Shown: positions 34,398 to 43,441 of the stretch, in pieces
Numbering within the stretch: position 1 is the stretch's first letter
Layout of the letters: each line of letters begins with the position of its first letter
Source of the DNA: Clostridia bacterium
GTDB lineage: Bacteria; Bacillota; Clostridia; Oscillospirales; Acutalibacteraceae
DNA: 64,000 bases
Direction of reading: 5' to 3'
Assembly (NCBI GenBank): GCA_017461625.1
Contig: JAFTXJ010000017.1
Location: 62,001-126,000, forward strand
Position numbers and translations under genes: made by a program
Notes under the pieces: model-generated
What the model saw: the letters and a program-made list of their open reading frames with translations, nothing else
What the model was told of the DNA's origin: nothing
Database searches by the model: none

Positions 34398-35069
34398 TTA
34401 CTCAAAAACTTTAAGAGTTACATTTTCAGTGATAAATTTCTCAGCAGAAATTTTGTCTGCACATTCATCACCTATAATAAGTTTAATTGCCACTGCGGCA
34501 TAAGCGTGAGAAAATGCATAATAATAAATTGTGGAACCCGAAGAATATTTACAGCTGTATGCCTGAACATCTTTACCGAAAAGCTCAGTTTCATATTTTT
34601 TTACATCTGTTACAAAATCAGGCTGAATCATCTGCAAATGAAGTTCTTTTGCATAAGCATTGTCAAAAATAACCTCAACATCACCTGTTGATGACGATTC
34701 AAATGAAAGCTCACACATTGCTTTACCCTCTTCGGCACATTTGCTGTCATGCTGAATTCTGAAAGAGCTGAGATTTTCCGCATATGTCCAACCGGAAGGA
34801 ACATCTATTACAAAATAAGCATTTTCAATTGTGTTTTTATTTTTCTGATAAACTTCAGGGAATGAAAATGGCTGAGTTACCTTATTTCCCTCAGAGTTTG
34901 TTACCTCTTCAATAAGGTTTCCGTATTTATCCTGAACCAATTCACCTTTTTCAATAACTGCGGTATGCTCATTTCCTTCTTTATCAATAATTATGTTATT
35001 ATTGCCGCAAGAAGAAAATGTTAAAATTATCATTATTAAACTAATAAAAATTGCTATATATCTTTTCAT
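34398..35069 (-). CDS. Small lipoprotein of unknown function, first gene of the mre operon
   Basis: 223 residues from the ATG at 35069. Lipoprotein signal peptide with lipobox FSSC at residues ~18-22, followed by an Asn/Gly-rich start and a ~180-residue domain that I do not recognise; it contains WTYAENLSSFRIQ and a Tyr/Ser-rich stretch before a C-terminal ALKLII-like strand. It is the promoter-proximal gene of the mreB operon, only 15 bases upstream, so it is co-expressed with the elongasome. Its role is unknown; help in envelope sensing or assembly is inference from position. Confidence 0.75.
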   Translation of the reverse strand: MKRYIAIFISLIMIILTFSSCGNNNIIIDKEGNEHTAVIEKGELVQDKYGNLIEEVTNSEGNKVTQPFSFPEVYQKNKNTIENAYFVIDVPSGWTYAENLSSFRIQHDSKCAEEGKAMCELSFESSSTGDVEVIFDNAYAKELHLQMIQPDFVTDVKKYETELFGKDVQAYSCKYSSGSTIYYYAFSHAYAAVAIKLIIGDECADKISAEKFITENVTLKVFE

Positions 35070-35108
35070 AAAAGACACCTACCCAGTTTCATTATTATTC
35101 AGTATAAA

Positions 35109-35137
35109 AGTATATCATTCAACCGAGTTGTTGTCAA
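35109..35137 (-). promoter_or_regulatory. Promoter of the lipoprotein-mreBCD-mrdA-MinD-mnmE-mnmG-rsmG unit
   Basis: Minus strand: TTGACA (35132-35137), 17-bp spacer, TATACT (35109-35114). No other clear promoter or terminator lies between here and 24641. Confidence 0.85.
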
Positions 35138-35169
35138 TGATAAAACAGTTGCTATTTGTTAACAAATTA

Positions 35170-35206
35170 TAAAAAAAATTACCGTTCCGATTACTCAGAA
35201 CGGTAA
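35170..35206 (-). terminator. Terminator of the beta-helix gene
   Basis: Minus-strand stem ACCGTTC / GAACGGT with a ten-base loop followed by AATTTTTTTT, 6 bases after the stop codon. Confidence 0.85.
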
Positions 35207-35211
35207 AATTA

Positions 35212-36825
35212 TCAATCATTCATTAAATCTATTATATCGTTTTTAAGTATTTCAAAAAGAACTTTGATTATATTTATAACTTCTTCAAAAAAGTTTGATC
35301 TGTCACCTTTAACATCAACACCTTTTCCACCGTAACAGCCGATGTTGTTGCTGACAATTTCTTCACCGAAAAAGTCTTTTGCCATTCCGTCAACAATTTC
35401 TGAGCCTTCGCCGATAAGCGGTGAATTTTTGGCAAGCTTAAAGCTTTCTGCCTTTGTAAAATCATCACCTGCAAAACAAGGATACTCATTCATTGAGCTT
35501 AAATCACAAACAGGATTTATTGCATTATAATAACAGTTATTTTCAAATGTATTATTTCCTTCGGTTGCAGTTTTCCAGTCACAACGTACCTTATAACCTA
35601 CTCTCGGCATAACTATATTATTTGCAACATAACTGTTTTGGAGACCTGAATAATCAAAATGTCCGCAATTTACAACTGTATTGTTATAAAAATTGAAGCC
35701 GTCTTCACCTTTACTGCTTGCAACTCTGTTATAACCGATACCGTCATTAACAGAAAGACAGTAACGAACAGTATTTTCTCTTTGAGGAACAAGCTTTGCA
35801 TTATTCATAACAAATCTTACATTGTCGTGAGAATAAACATACTGATAAGTGCAATTATTTGTGTAAGAGTCAAAGTCAACGGTCATTCCGTCGCCATAAT
35901 TTTTCTGGTCTGAAATTTCACAATGCTCAATAACGCAGTTGATACTTCCCCAATACCACATAGCAGCGGTAAAATATTTAATTTCTCCGTTTTCATCAGG
36001 TTTATCAGCACCAAGGCAGCATCTTTTGCTCACACAGTTTCTTACAACTGCACCGTCATTGATACCCACAATAATTGCTTCAGCGTCCATATCGGCAAAA
36101 TAGCAATTTTCAATCAATAAACCTTTATTGAAAACAGGCTCAATATTTTCTACCTGGTCGGGGCTGTATTTGCACTGACCCCAGGCACTGATACCGTTAG
36201 CACAGTCAATCATTTCACAGTTACTGATTGTTACATTGTTAACAGGATATAACGAACCGCTGGGAAGACCTTTAATAACAATGCAGGCTCTTGCATAAGC
36301 AGGACCTCTTGATAAATCATCTCTCCAGCCTACTTCATAGTTCTGAATACCGAAGAATTTAACATTATCAATAATAATACCTTCACTTGTTTTGTTCTGA
36401 GTGTTAATCCAGATTCCACCGCCGTCAGGTGCAGTTATCTGCAAATCAGAAACGGTTACATAAGAACAATCAATAAGATTTAAAATATTAGTTTTTCCTT
36501 TTGCATAAAGTAAGGGTCTGTCACCCTCACCGTAAGATGAAATAACAATGGGATTTTCCTTTGTTCCTTCAACTGTAAGAGAAACATCGGTAAATTCATA
36601 AGCACCGCCGCATTTAAAAAGCACCTTTGTTCCGGGAACAAAAATATAATCGTGACCGTAAATTGTTTTCCAGGGTGAGCTTTCACTTGTTCCGCTGTTA
36701 GCGTCATCACCGTTTATGCTGTCAACATAAAAGCAGGGGTAGTTTTCTTCAACAGCAGAAGAACAAAGTGATGCACATGAAAAAGAAATAACAATGCATA
36801 ATAATAAAGAAATAACTTTTTTCAT
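35212..36825 (-). CDS. Secreted right-handed parallel beta-helix protein
   Basis: 537 residues from the ATG at 36825 (AAAGGAGG at the right distance). Signal peptide ~1-24 ending SLCSSA. Residues ~28-50 carry the YVDSINGDDANSGTSESSPW motif typical of DUF1565/pectate-lyase-like beta-helix proteins. Repeating short strands with N and G at turns continue to ~430 (ISNCEMIDC, IENCYFADMDAEA, VIEHCEISDQ). A short C-terminal extension of ~25 residues is hydrophobic-amphipathic. It is likely a polysaccharide-degrading or -binding enzyme; no family can be fixed from sequence alone. Promoter overlaps that of the divergent lipoprotein gene. Confidence 0.8.
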   Translation of the reverse strand: MKKVISLLLCIVISFSCASLCSSAVEENYPCFYVDSINGDDANSGTSESSPWKTIYGHDYIFVPGTKVLFKCGGAYEFTDVSLTVEGTKENPIVISSYGEGDRPLLYAKGKTNILNLIDCSYVTVSDLQITAPDGGGIWINTQNKTSEGIIIDNVKFFGIQNYEVGWRDDLSRGPAYARACIVIKGLPSGSLYPVNNVTISNCEMIDCANGISAWGQCKYSPDQVENIEPVFNKGLLIENCYFADMDAEAIIVGINDGAVVRNCVSKRCCLGADKPDENGEIKYFTAAMWYWGSINCVIEHCEISDQKNYGDGMTVDFDSYTNNCTYQYVYSHDNVRFVMNNAKLVPQRENTVRYCLSVNDGIGYNRVASSKGEDGFNFYNNTVVNCGHFDYSGLQNSYVANNIVMPRVGYKVRCDWKTATEGNNTFENNCYYNAINPVCDLSSMNEYPCFAGDDFTKAESFKLAKNSPLIGEGSEIVDGMAKDFFGEEIVSNNIGCYGGKGVDVKGDRSNFFEEVINIIKVLFEILKNDIIDLMND

Positions 36826-36845
36826 AACAATTCCTCCTTTAAACA

Positions 36846-36874
36846 ATTATATTTTCTATTTTAGATATTGTCAA
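36846..36874 (-). promoter_or_regulatory. Promoter of the beta-helix gene
   Basis: Minus strand: TTGACA (36869-36874), 17-bp spacer, TATAAT (36846-36851), both perfect consensus. The -35 shares bases with the -35 of the divergent promoter. Confidence 0.88.
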
Positions 36875-36896
36875 TGAAATAATTTAGATTTATAAT
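36868..36896 (+). promoter_or_regulatory. Divergent promoter of the SurA_N-like lipoprotein gene
   Basis: TTGTCA (36868-36873), 17-bp spacer, TATAAT (36891-36896). The -35 lies on the same bases as the opposing -35, so two polymerases cannot bind at once. Confidence 0.75.
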
Positions 36897-36918
36897 AAAT
36901 TAAAAAGGAGGTATCTTT

Positions 36919-37620
36919 ATGAAAAAGATTATTATTCCGTTTTTACTTATTTTAACTCTTTGTTCCTGCTCTTCTTTTTTTTCCGGTCCTGTTGAGCTTG
37001 ACATTGAATACCCTGAGGCAACTGTTAACGGAGAAACAGTTACATATTCTGAACTGGAATATTTTGAAGAACATCATAAATCAGAAGTTATGTCTGAATT
37101 TATTCTTAAATATGATGCTGTTCCTGATGATGATTTTTGGGATACTCCCATAAACGGCGAAACACCCCGTCAATATCTTTATAATTTATGTAAAGAAAAA
37201 ATTTTAGAAGCTAAAATTCAGCTTATTCTCTGCAAGGAAAATAATATTTATAAAGATATTTCTATTGATCATTTTTATCAGTTAAAAGAACATCACAACA
37301 AAACTTTTAAAAACAATGAAACAATAGGTGTCAGTCAGATACCTGTTATGTATTATGATTATTATATTGATAACGGTGTTATGGAGCTTAAAAACATCCT
37401 TGGTAAAACCTCTCTTGCTCCCACTGACGGAGAAATTAAAAATAAAATGATTTCCATCAAAGAAAAATATCCTGATAAAATAGAAGATGAACAGCTTTCA
37501 ATCGCAAAAGATATTTTAGTTGAAGAAAAATATGAAGCTTATATAGAAAAATTATGTGATGAAGCTCATGTTGATTGGGGCAGCTTTGACGAATTTCAAA
37601 ATGAATTATACAGCAACTAA
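36919..37620 (+). CDS. SurA_N-like lipoprotein without a rotamase domain
   Basis: 233 residues, ribosome site AAAAAGGAGG. Lipoprotein signal with lipobox LCSC (~14-17). The body looks like the helical SurA N-terminal chaperone region: ATVNGETVTYSELEYF (the usual entry strand of foldases), then helices with LCKEKILEAKIQLILCKENNI. No parvulin motif follows. It may be a chaperone for exported proteins, possibly for the divergently encoded beta-helix protein; this pairing is inference. Confidence 0.65.
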   Translation: MKKIIIPFLLILTLCSCSSFFSGPVELDIEYPEATVNGETVTYSELEYFEEHHKSEVMSEFILKYDAVPDDDFWDTPINGETPRQYLYNLCKEKILEAKIQLILCKENNIYKDISIDHFYQLKEHHNKTFKNNETIGVSQIPVMYYDYYIDNGVMELKNILGKTSLAPTDGEIKNKMISIKEKYPDKIEDEQLSIAKDILVEEKYEAYIEKLCDEAHVDWGSFDEFQNELYSN

Positions 37621-37652
37621 AAAACCGACCAATTAAGGTCGGTTTTTTAATC
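37619..37652. terminator. Shared terminator between convergent genes
   Basis: AAAAAACCGACC / GGTCGGTTTTTT around an AATTAA loop, working for both the lipoprotein gene and remB. Confidence 0.85.
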
Positions 37653-37913
37653 TAACTTATTATTTTGCATTCTCTTCAATAGAGTCTGAGTTGAAATCGG
37701 TGAAATATATAAAATTTCTTCTTTTGTTCTTTTATCTCTGCAAAGAATGAAGGATTTAGGAAGATCATAGCTTACATTCACAACCTTATTTTCTTTTTGC
37801 ATTTTTGTAAGATAATCTCTTGTAATTTTTGATACGGTTGTGTTATCCATATCAAAAATTCCGACTAAATTTTCAGTTGAAATAACCGTATTTTCACCAA
37901 GATGAAGAAACAT
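37647..37913 (-). CDS. remB: DUF370 / RemB-like regulator
   Basis: 88 residues with the DUF370 pattern MFLHLGENTVISTENLVGIFD at the N-terminus, including the DMDNTTVSK turn. In Bacillus the equivalent gene (yaaB/remB) lies between recF and gyrB. RemA/RemB-type proteins form ring-like DNA-binding assemblies and control matrix genes. Here it ends the dnaN-S4-recF cluster, 9 bases after recF. Confidence 0.85.
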   Translation of the reverse strand: MFLHLGENTVISTENLVGIFDMDNTTVSKITRDYLTKMQKENKVVNVSYDLPKSFILCRDKRTKEEILYISPISTQTLLKRMQNNKLD

Positions 37914-37922
37914 ATATATTCC

Positions 37923-39020
37923 TCACATTTCTTTAATTGTTCCGTCTTGTACATAAAATGCTTTTGCGTGGTTTATTTTTTCAATATGTGCTTTATCACA
38001 GCAGGTAACAAAAACCTGCCATCCGTCAAGGTAAGAGAGCAAATCCTCCTGCCTTTTTGAATCAAGCTCACTCATAACATCGTCAAGCAAAGCAACCGGC
38101 TGCTCACCTGAAAAGTCTTTTATTATAAACCCTTCTGCAATTTTAAGCGAAAGGGCACATGAACGCTGCTGACCCTGTGAACCGAATACTCTTGCAGACT
38201 TTCCGCTTAAAGTTATTTCCAAATCATCTTTATGCGGACCTGCAGAGGTGAGAAGCCTGAAAATGTCACTTTCTCTGTTTTTTTGAAGCTTATCATAAAT
38301 AGCCTGTGACCATTCAGAGGCATTTATTCCGCTTTCTTTAACACTGCACAGATATGTTAAATCAAAAATTTCTCTGCCGTTTGAAATTCCTTTATAGATT
38401 TCGGCGGCATTTTTCTTTAGCTTTTCAAGGTAATCAATGCGGTATTCAATAATCTTACCGCCAAGGCGTGCAACCTCTTCATCAAAAGCAAATAAAAAGT
38501 CAGCCTTAGATGAGCCGTCATTAATTTTTTTAAGAAGTGCATTCCTCTGGCTTACGGCCTTGTTATATTTTGAAAGAGTTGCGGCATAGTTTGGTTTTAA
38601 AAGGCTTATTGCAATGTCAATAAACTTCCTTTTTTCACCGGGACCTTCTTTAATTACAGACAAAACAGACGGAGAAAAAACCACCGCCTGAAACTCACCC
38701 AACAGCTGCCTGTGGGTGTTCTTTTTTATTCCGTTAATACGAACTTCTTTATTTTCACCGATTTTGATTTCAACCTCTTGCTCACGGTTAAAGGCAAAAA
38801 AGTCCATATCAAGCTGAGCTTCTTTTTCATTCTCTTTAATAAGCTCAGTGTTTTTCCTTGTGCGAAAACTGTTACATCCGGTAAAAAGCCAGATACTTTC
38901 AAGAATATTGGTTTTTCCGTGACCATTTTCGCCATAAATCACATTTACCCCCTCGTGGGGAGTAAATGAAAGGCTTTCAATATTTCTGTAATTTTTAATT
39001 TCGTGATGTAAAATTTTCAT
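37923..39020 (-). CDS. recF: DNA replication and repair ATPase RecF
   Basis: 365 residues. Walker [16 protein letters not shown] near residue 30, ABC-type signature in FGSQGQQRS (~310), Walker [14 protein letters not shown] (~330). Loads RecA at gaps with RecO and RecR. ATGA overlap with the upstream S4 gene. Confidence 0.96.
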   Translation of the reverse strand: MKILHHEIKNYRNIESLSFTPHEGVNVIYGENGHGKTNILESIWLFTGCNSFRTRKNTELIKENEKEAQLDMDFFAFNREQEVEIKIGENKEVRINGIKKNTHRQLLGEFQAVVFSPSVLSVIKEGPGEKRKFIDIAISLLKPNYAATLSKYNKAVSQRNALLKKINDGSSKADFLFAFDEEVARLGGKIIEYRIDYLEKLKKNAAEIYKGISNGREIFDLTYLCSVKESGINASEWSQAIYDKLQKNRESDIFRLLTSAGPHKDDLEITLSGKSARVFGSQGQQRSCALSLKIAEGFIIKDFSGEQPVALLDDVMSELDSKRQEDLLSYLDGWQVFVTCCDKAHIEKINHAKAFYVQDGTIKEM

Positions 39021-39268
39021 ATCAAACGATAAATTTTGCCGTCAACTTCCATCTCATCGCCAACGTGAAGCTTTTTACCCCTCTGGGTACATACTTCACC
39101 GTTAACTTTAACTTCGCCATCCTGAACCAAAAACTTAGCGTGGCCGCCTGTCTGGGCAACGTCACAGAATTTAAGCAATGAGTCAAGCTTAATGGAATCG
39201 GTTGTTATCTTTTTTTCAATAATCGGCTTTTCTTTAATTTTAAGTTTAAAATTAGGTTTTTTAGTCAT
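39017..39268 (-). CDS. S4-domain RNA-binding protein (YaaA/RlbA type)
   Basis: 83 residues: the S4 core is [20 protein letters not shown] followed by [19 protein letters not shown]. The family is the small S4 protein always found between dnaN and recF in Firmicutes and is thought to act in ribosome assembly. Overlaps dnaN by 8 bases and recF by 4. Confidence 0.9.
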   Translation of the reverse strand: MTKKPNFKLKIKEKPIIEKKITTDSIKLDSLLKFCDVAQTGGHAKFLVQDGEVKVNGEVCTQRGKKLHVGDEMEVDGKIYRLI

Positions 39269-40376
39269 TCTTTTTTAACCTCACGGGAAGAACAAGGAAT
39301 GTAAAATCGTCACCTTCAGGCGGAAGTACGAGAACGGGAGAAACCGAGCCGTTAAGCTCAATTTTAACCATATCTGTGTTGCAGGCCCTCAGTGCATCAA
39401 GAAGGTATCTGTTATTAAAGCCGATTTCAACTTTATTACCTTCAACCTCGGCTGCAACCTTATCATTAGCCGTACCCAAAGCAGTAACGCTGTTAACTTT
39501 AACACATTCTTCATCAAATGTGCAGCAAACAAGGCTCTTTGTTTTGTCGGTGATAATAAGTGAAGTTCTTTCAATGCTGTCAATAAAGCTTCTTGTGTCA
39601 ATCTTAACAGTTGTTGAAGAAGTAACGGGAATTGCAGCTTTATAATTTAAAAATTCACCTTCAAGAAGTCTTGAAACTATTGTATAGCCCTCTGTTTCAA
39701 AAAGAATGTGGCGTTTGCCCACACCGAGAGAAACATAAGCTTCATCATCATCGCTGTTAGAAAGCTTAACAACTTCTGAAAGAGTTTTTGAAGGAACTAT
39801 AAAGGTCATATCTTCGCCTTGATAATCAATAGCTTCTTTTCTGATAGCCATTCTGAAACCGTCAACGGCAATGAGCTTGATTTCACCTGCAGTGAGTTCA
39901 AATTTAATGCCTGTGTAAACAACCTTTGAATCAGTTGTGGCAACGGCAAAAATGGTCTGATGTACCATTTCACGAAGAATTTTCTGATTAATAACAACAG
40001 GAAAACCGCCTTTAACAGTGGGAAGCTCAGGGTATTCATCACTTGCCATACCCATAATTTCATATTTGATTTCTCCGCTTCTGATAACAGCAAGGTTTCT
40101 GTCGTCAGCTTCAAACTTAATCTGATTATTAGGTATTCTTCTTAAAATTTCACAAAGAACACGAGCATTTAAAATGATACTGCCCGATTCTTCAACATTT
40201 GCATTAATGGAGGTATTTATGCCTATTTCCAAATCGTATCCTGTTAAAATAAGCTCATTGCCTAAAGCTTTGATATGTATACCTTCAAGAGCAGGGATAG
40301 ATGTTTTGTTAGAAACTGCTCTTTGAACATTCTGGCAAGCAAGTGATAACAGATTTGTGTCACATTGGAATTTCAT
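39261..40376 (-). CDS. dnaN: DNA polymerase III sliding clamp (beta subunit)
   Basis: 371 residues in three clamp domains; start [10 protein letters not shown], internal [17 protein letters not shown] and RFLLDAL-like (RYLLDALRA) motifs, and the C-terminal VLPVRL that ends all DnaN proteins. GGAGGAAA ribosome site. The usual upstream neighbour dnaA is replaced by recR, 223 bases away. Confidence 0.97.
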   Translation of the reverse strand: MKFQCDTNLLSLACQNVQRAVSNKTSIPALEGIHIKALGNELILTGYDLEIGINTSINANVEESGSIILNARVLCEILRRIPNNQIKFEADDRNLAVIRSGEIKYEIMGMASDEYPELPTVKGGFPVVINQKILREMVHQTIFAVATTDSKVVYTGIKFELTAGEIKLIAVDGFRMAIRKEAIDYQGEDMTFIVPSKTLSEVVKLSNSDDDEAYVSLGVGKRHILFETEGYTIVSRLLEGEFLNYKAAIPVTSSTTVKIDTRSFIDSIERTSLIITDKTKSLVCCTFDEECVKVNSVTALGTANDKVAAEVEGNKVEIGFNNRYLLDALRACNTDMVKIELNGSVSPVLVLPPEGDDFTFLVLPVRLKKND

Positions 40377-40599
40377 AATTTTTCCTCCGTTAATAAAAAT
40401 AATAATATTATATATTTAGTAGTAGTATTAGGGCATGTCAAAACTGTTTAAAACTCAAAGAGACAAGCCGCATCAACAAAAAATTAAGAATTTATCGGTG
40501 TAAAAAAATGTTTAAAAATTCTTAATAAAAGTGACAGAAGTTTAACGATGTCAAAGTTGTCAAAACCTGTCAGTTAATTGTGGAAAAAGTTGTGTAAAA
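40377..40599. promoter_or_regulatory. dnaN upstream region with two DnaA-box-like 9-mers
   Basis: AT-rich 223-base gap. On the minus strand TTTTCCACA (40579-40587) and TTTTACACA (40591-40599) each differ by one base from a DnaA box and lie 12 bases apart. A TTGACA (near 40432-40437) with TAAATA 17 bases on could be the dnaN promoter, but this -10 is weak. Several TTGACA-like words are repeated in the leader. Confidence 0.4.
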
Positions 40600-41199
40600 C
40601 TAAATTTCACTTCTTCCCTCAATCGCTCTTGTTAAAGTCACTTCGTCTGCGTATTCAAGGTCTGCACCAACGGGCACACCGTAAGCAAGGCGGGTAACTT
40701 TTATGCCTAAAGGCTTAATTAAACGTGAAATATACATAGCCGTGGCTTCACCCTCAACAGTGGGGTTGGTTGCCATAATAATTTCTTTAATATTATCGTC
40801 ACTTAAGCGTGAAATAAGATGTTTAACGGTAATATCATCAGGGCCGATATTATTCATTGGTGAAATTGCACCGTGAAGCACGTGATAAAGGCCGTTATAT
40901 TCTCTTGTGCGTTCAAAAGCCATAACGTCTTTGGTGTTTTCAACAACGCAGATTGTGGAATTATCCCTTTTTTCATCGCTGCAGATATAGCATTTGTCGC
41001 TGTCGGTTAAGTCACAGCAGACTTCACAGCGGTGAATCTTTTCATGAGCGTTGGTGATAGTATCGGTAAAATACTTAATCTGAGCGTCGTTCATATTAAG
41101 AATATGAAAAGCTAACTTTTGTGCACTTTTGTTGCCGATACCGGGTAATCTTTCAAATAATTCGATAAGCCTTGCAAGAGGCGCTGCTGAATTAGCCAT
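40600..41199 (-). CDS. recR: Recombination mediator RecR
   Basis: 199 residues: helix-hairpin-helix RLPGIGNKSAQKLAFHIL, four-cysteine zinc finger (CEVCCDLTDSDKCYIC), Toprim domain (CVVENTKDVMAFER ... NPTVEGEATAMYI). Works with RecF and RecO. Its ATG shares a base with the ybaB stop (TGATG). Confidence 0.97.
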   Translation of the reverse strand: MANSAAPLARLIELFERLPGIGNKSAQKLAFHILNMNDAQIKYFTDTITNAHEKIHRCEVCCDLTDSDKCYICSDEKRDNSTICVVENTKDVMAFERTREYNGLYHVLHGAISPMNNIGPDDITVKHLISRLSDDNIKEIIMATNPTVEGEATAMYISRLIKPLGIKVTRLAYGVPVGADLEYADEVTLTRAIEGRSEI

Positions 41200-41531
41200 C
41201 AGAAAAGACCGGGGATTGAAAGACCACCTTTAGCCTTTTCAATGCCCTGTTCCATAGCATCATTAGCTTTTTTAATGCTTTCATTAAGGGCTGCGATGAG
41301 CATATCTTCAAGCATTTCAATATCTTCAGGGTCAACAATATCGGGCTGCATTTTAATAGAAAGAACTTCGTGTGAGCCGTTAACTGTAACTTCAACTGCT
41401 CCGCCGCCTGCTGTTGCAGTAAATTCTGAGCTTTCTACCTCAGCCTGAGCATTCTGCATATCTTCCTGCATCTGCTGAATTTTTTTCATCATATTGCCTT
41501 GGCTCATACCGCCTGGGATTCTTGCTTTCAT
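41199..41531 (-). CDS. YbaB/EbfC nucleoid-associated protein
   Basis: 110 residues from the ATG at 41531 (AAAGGAAA upstream). Helix QGNMMKKIQQMQEDMQNAQAEVE, then the central sheet (GAVEVTVNGSHEVLSIKM). A DNA-binding dimer regularly encoded between dnaX and recR, as here. Confidence 0.93.
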   Translation of the reverse strand: MKARIPGGMSQGNMMKKIQQMQEDMQNAQAEVESSEFTATAGGGAVEVTVNGSHEVLSIKMQPDIVDPEDIEMLEDMLIAALNESIKKANDAMEQGIEKAKGGLSIPGLF

Positions 41532-41551
41532 AATATATTTTCCTTTCAAAG

Positions 41552-43144
41552 TCAATTATTTATTTTGTTAATAAGCTCTGCCAAAGGGTCACGTGCTTTT
41601 TGTGAATTTTCAGGGCTTCTGTAAATACCGAGGCGGTATTTTCTGCCTGTAACTTTTGTAACAGCTTCCCTTAAAGCAGCAGCGTGAATGCCTGTTTTAA
41701 TAAACTGGGGGAAAGTGGGATTATCACACTTTATAAGAAGATGGTCGCCTCTGATAAAAGCAGACGAGCCTGTTAAAATACCGGTAAGAGGACGGTCAGT
41801 ATTCTGAAGTTCCTGAATAACTTCTCCCCATGAAGTGAAGGGGGTGTCAACGCCGGGGTCATTGTTTTGAACAGGTGAAGTTGCAGATTGTGCATAACTT
41901 TCTTCATCAACCGGTGGAGGTGGGGGAAGAGGAGCTTCGTCCTTCTTTTCTTCTTTAGCCGCAGGTTTAATATCCTTTTTAACGGCTTCAACTTTGATGC
42001 CGTTTTTGAATATTTCTTCAAGCCTTTCAATTCGCTGAATAAGAGCAGAATTATCTTCCGAAAGCTCGGGCGAGCAAAGGCGAACAACAGTCATTTCAGT
42101 TTCAATTCTCTTATTTATGCTGTTTTTAAGGGCTACAAGTCCGCTTTCAATAACAGAAAGGCAATAAAGAATATTCTGAAGTGTAAAATTTTCTGACTGC
42201 TGTTTATACTGAACCATATCATCATCAACACAAATGATAAGACTTTCGGGATTTTTAACCGTCTTGATTATCATAAGGTTTCTGAAATGATTTAAAAGCT
42301 CGGTGCAAAGTCGCTCCATATCACAAGCGTTGTTATGCAAGGTATTAATTAAATCAAAAGCAGAGGAAATATCCCTTTCTTTAACAGCATCAACCAAAGA
42401 AAATAGGTATCCCTTCTGAGCAAGCCCTGCTGCGGCACTTACAATATCAGGAGTAATTTTTTCACCTGAGCCTGAGCAACGGTCAAGGAGTGAAAGTGCA
42501 TCACGTAAAGCACCGTCAGCAATACGGGCAATAAGAAAAGCGGATTCTTCCGTAAGGTCAATATTTTCCTGCCCGGCAACGAACATCACTCTTTTAGCAA
42601 TTGCTTCGGGGGTAATTCGGTGAAAATCAAACCTCTGGCACCTTGAAAGAATGGTTGAGGGGATTTTATGAACCTCAGTTGTGGCAAGCACAAACTTAAC
42701 GTGTTCGGGTGGTTCTTCAAGGGTTTTTAGCAGTGCATTGAATGCACCTGTTGAGAGCATATGAACTTCGTCAATAATATAAACTCTGTATCTTGCGTTA
42801 ACAGGGGTAAAGTTTGATTCTTCAATAATATCTCGGATATTATCAACACCGTTGTTGCTGGCAGCGTCAAGCTCAATAACATCAAGGATTGTGCCGTCAT
42901 CAATACCGCGGCAGACCTCACATTCGTTACAAGGGTTGCCGTCAACAGGGTGGAGGCAGTTAACTGCCTTGGCAAAGATTTTGGCGCAGGTGGTTTTACC
43001 TGTTCCTCGGGAGCCGGTAAACAAGTAAGCATGAGAAACCTTGCCCGAAACAATTTCGTTGGCAAGGGTAGAGGTTATATGCTCCTGCCCTGCAACATCT
43101 GCAAAGCAACGGGGCCTCCATTTTCTGTAAAGCACCTGATACAA
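41552..43144 (-). CDS. dnaX: DNA polymerase III gamma/tau subunit
   Basis: 530 residues: RKWRP and Walker A FTGSRGTGKTTCAKIFAKA, a four-cysteine zinc site (CLHPVDGNPCNECEVC), Walker B VYIIDEVHMLS, sensor region LEEPPEHVKFVLATTEVHKI, a Pro/Lys-rich linker (~380-430) and a C-terminal tau-like domain. It loads the sliding clamp. The start codon is TTG at 43144 behind AAGGTG, confirmed by the conserved YQVLYRKWRP start. Confidence 0.95.
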   Translation of the reverse strand: MYQVLYRKWRPRCFADVAGQEHITSTLANEIVSGKVSHAYLFTGSRGTGKTTCAKIFAKAVNCLHPVDGNPCNECEVCRGIDDGTILDVIELDAASNNGVDNIRDIIEESNFTPVNARYRVYIIDEVHMLSTGAFNALLKTLEEPPEHVKFVLATTEVHKIPSTILSRCQRFDFHRITPEAIAKRVMFVAGQENIDLTEESAFLIARIADGALRDALSLLDRCSGSGEKITPDIVSAAAGLAQKGYLFSLVDAVKERDISSAFDLINTLHNNACDMERLCTELLNHFRNLMIIKTVKNPESLIICVDDDMVQYKQQSENFTLQNILYCLSVIESGLVALKNSINKRIETEMTVVRLCSPELSEDNSALIQRIERLEEIFKNGIKVEAVKKDIKPAAKEEKKDEAPLPPPPPVDEESYAQSATSPVQNNDPGVDTPFTSWGEVIQELQNTDRPLTGILTGSSAFIRGDHLLIKCDNPTFPQFIKTGIHAAALREAVTKVTGRKYRLGIYRSPENSQKARDPLAELINKINN

Positions 43145-43194
43145 AAAATCACCTTAAAAATAAAAATAGTGAAGCATTACCTTTATCATATGGC

Positions 43195-43300
43195 ATGCAG
43201 GCGGGCTGTGGCGCACAGTGCTGACCGCTTAATGCTGCTCGGTTCCCCGCCTGACATGGTTCACGGCGCCCCATCGCACAGGACCTACACGCCACATGAC
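43195..43300 (-). ncRNA. ffs: Small signal recognition particle RNA (4.5S-type)
   Basis: Read on the minus strand, the core GGCGGGGAACCGAGCAGCA and the partner AGCGGTCAGCAC build the domain IV hairpin with the GGAA loop and asymmetric A-rich bulge that Ffh binds; flanking GTG/CAC and GGCGC/GCGCC helices extend the rod. The position just upstream of dnaX is the classical one in Firmicutes. The length of about 105 fits the small bacterial form; exact ends are estimated. Confidence 0.88.
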
Positions 43301-43332
43301 AAAAGTAACGCTCCACATTCAATTACCAATCA

Positions 43333-43361
43333 ATTATAATATATTTTGCCACTATAATCAA
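43333..43361 (-). promoter_or_regulatory. Promoter of the SRP RNA (and probably dnaX)
   Basis: Minus strand: TTGATT (43356-43361), 17-bp spacer, TATAAT (43333-43338). No clear terminator separates the SRP RNA from dnaX, so dnaX-ybaB-recR may be transcribed through it. Confidence 0.8.
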
Positions 43362-43399
43362 GAGGTAATTCAACAATTTTTTAAAAAGATAAGAATAAA

Positions 43400-43441
43400 T
43401 TAAAAAGGCAGACACATTGTGCCCGCCCTGTGTTTGTTGCC
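43400..43441 (-). terminator. Terminator of the ECF sigma operon
   Basis: Minus-strand imperfect stem GGCA..ACACA / TGTGT.TGCC with a GGGCGGGCACAA loop, followed by TTTTT. Confidence 0.65.

Noticed and set aside
43201..43300. A tRNA-like or pseudogene reading of the G/C-rich island upstream of dnaX
   Set aside because: The GGAA-loop core and flanking helices fit the SRP RNA; no tRNA arms or anticodon loop can be built.
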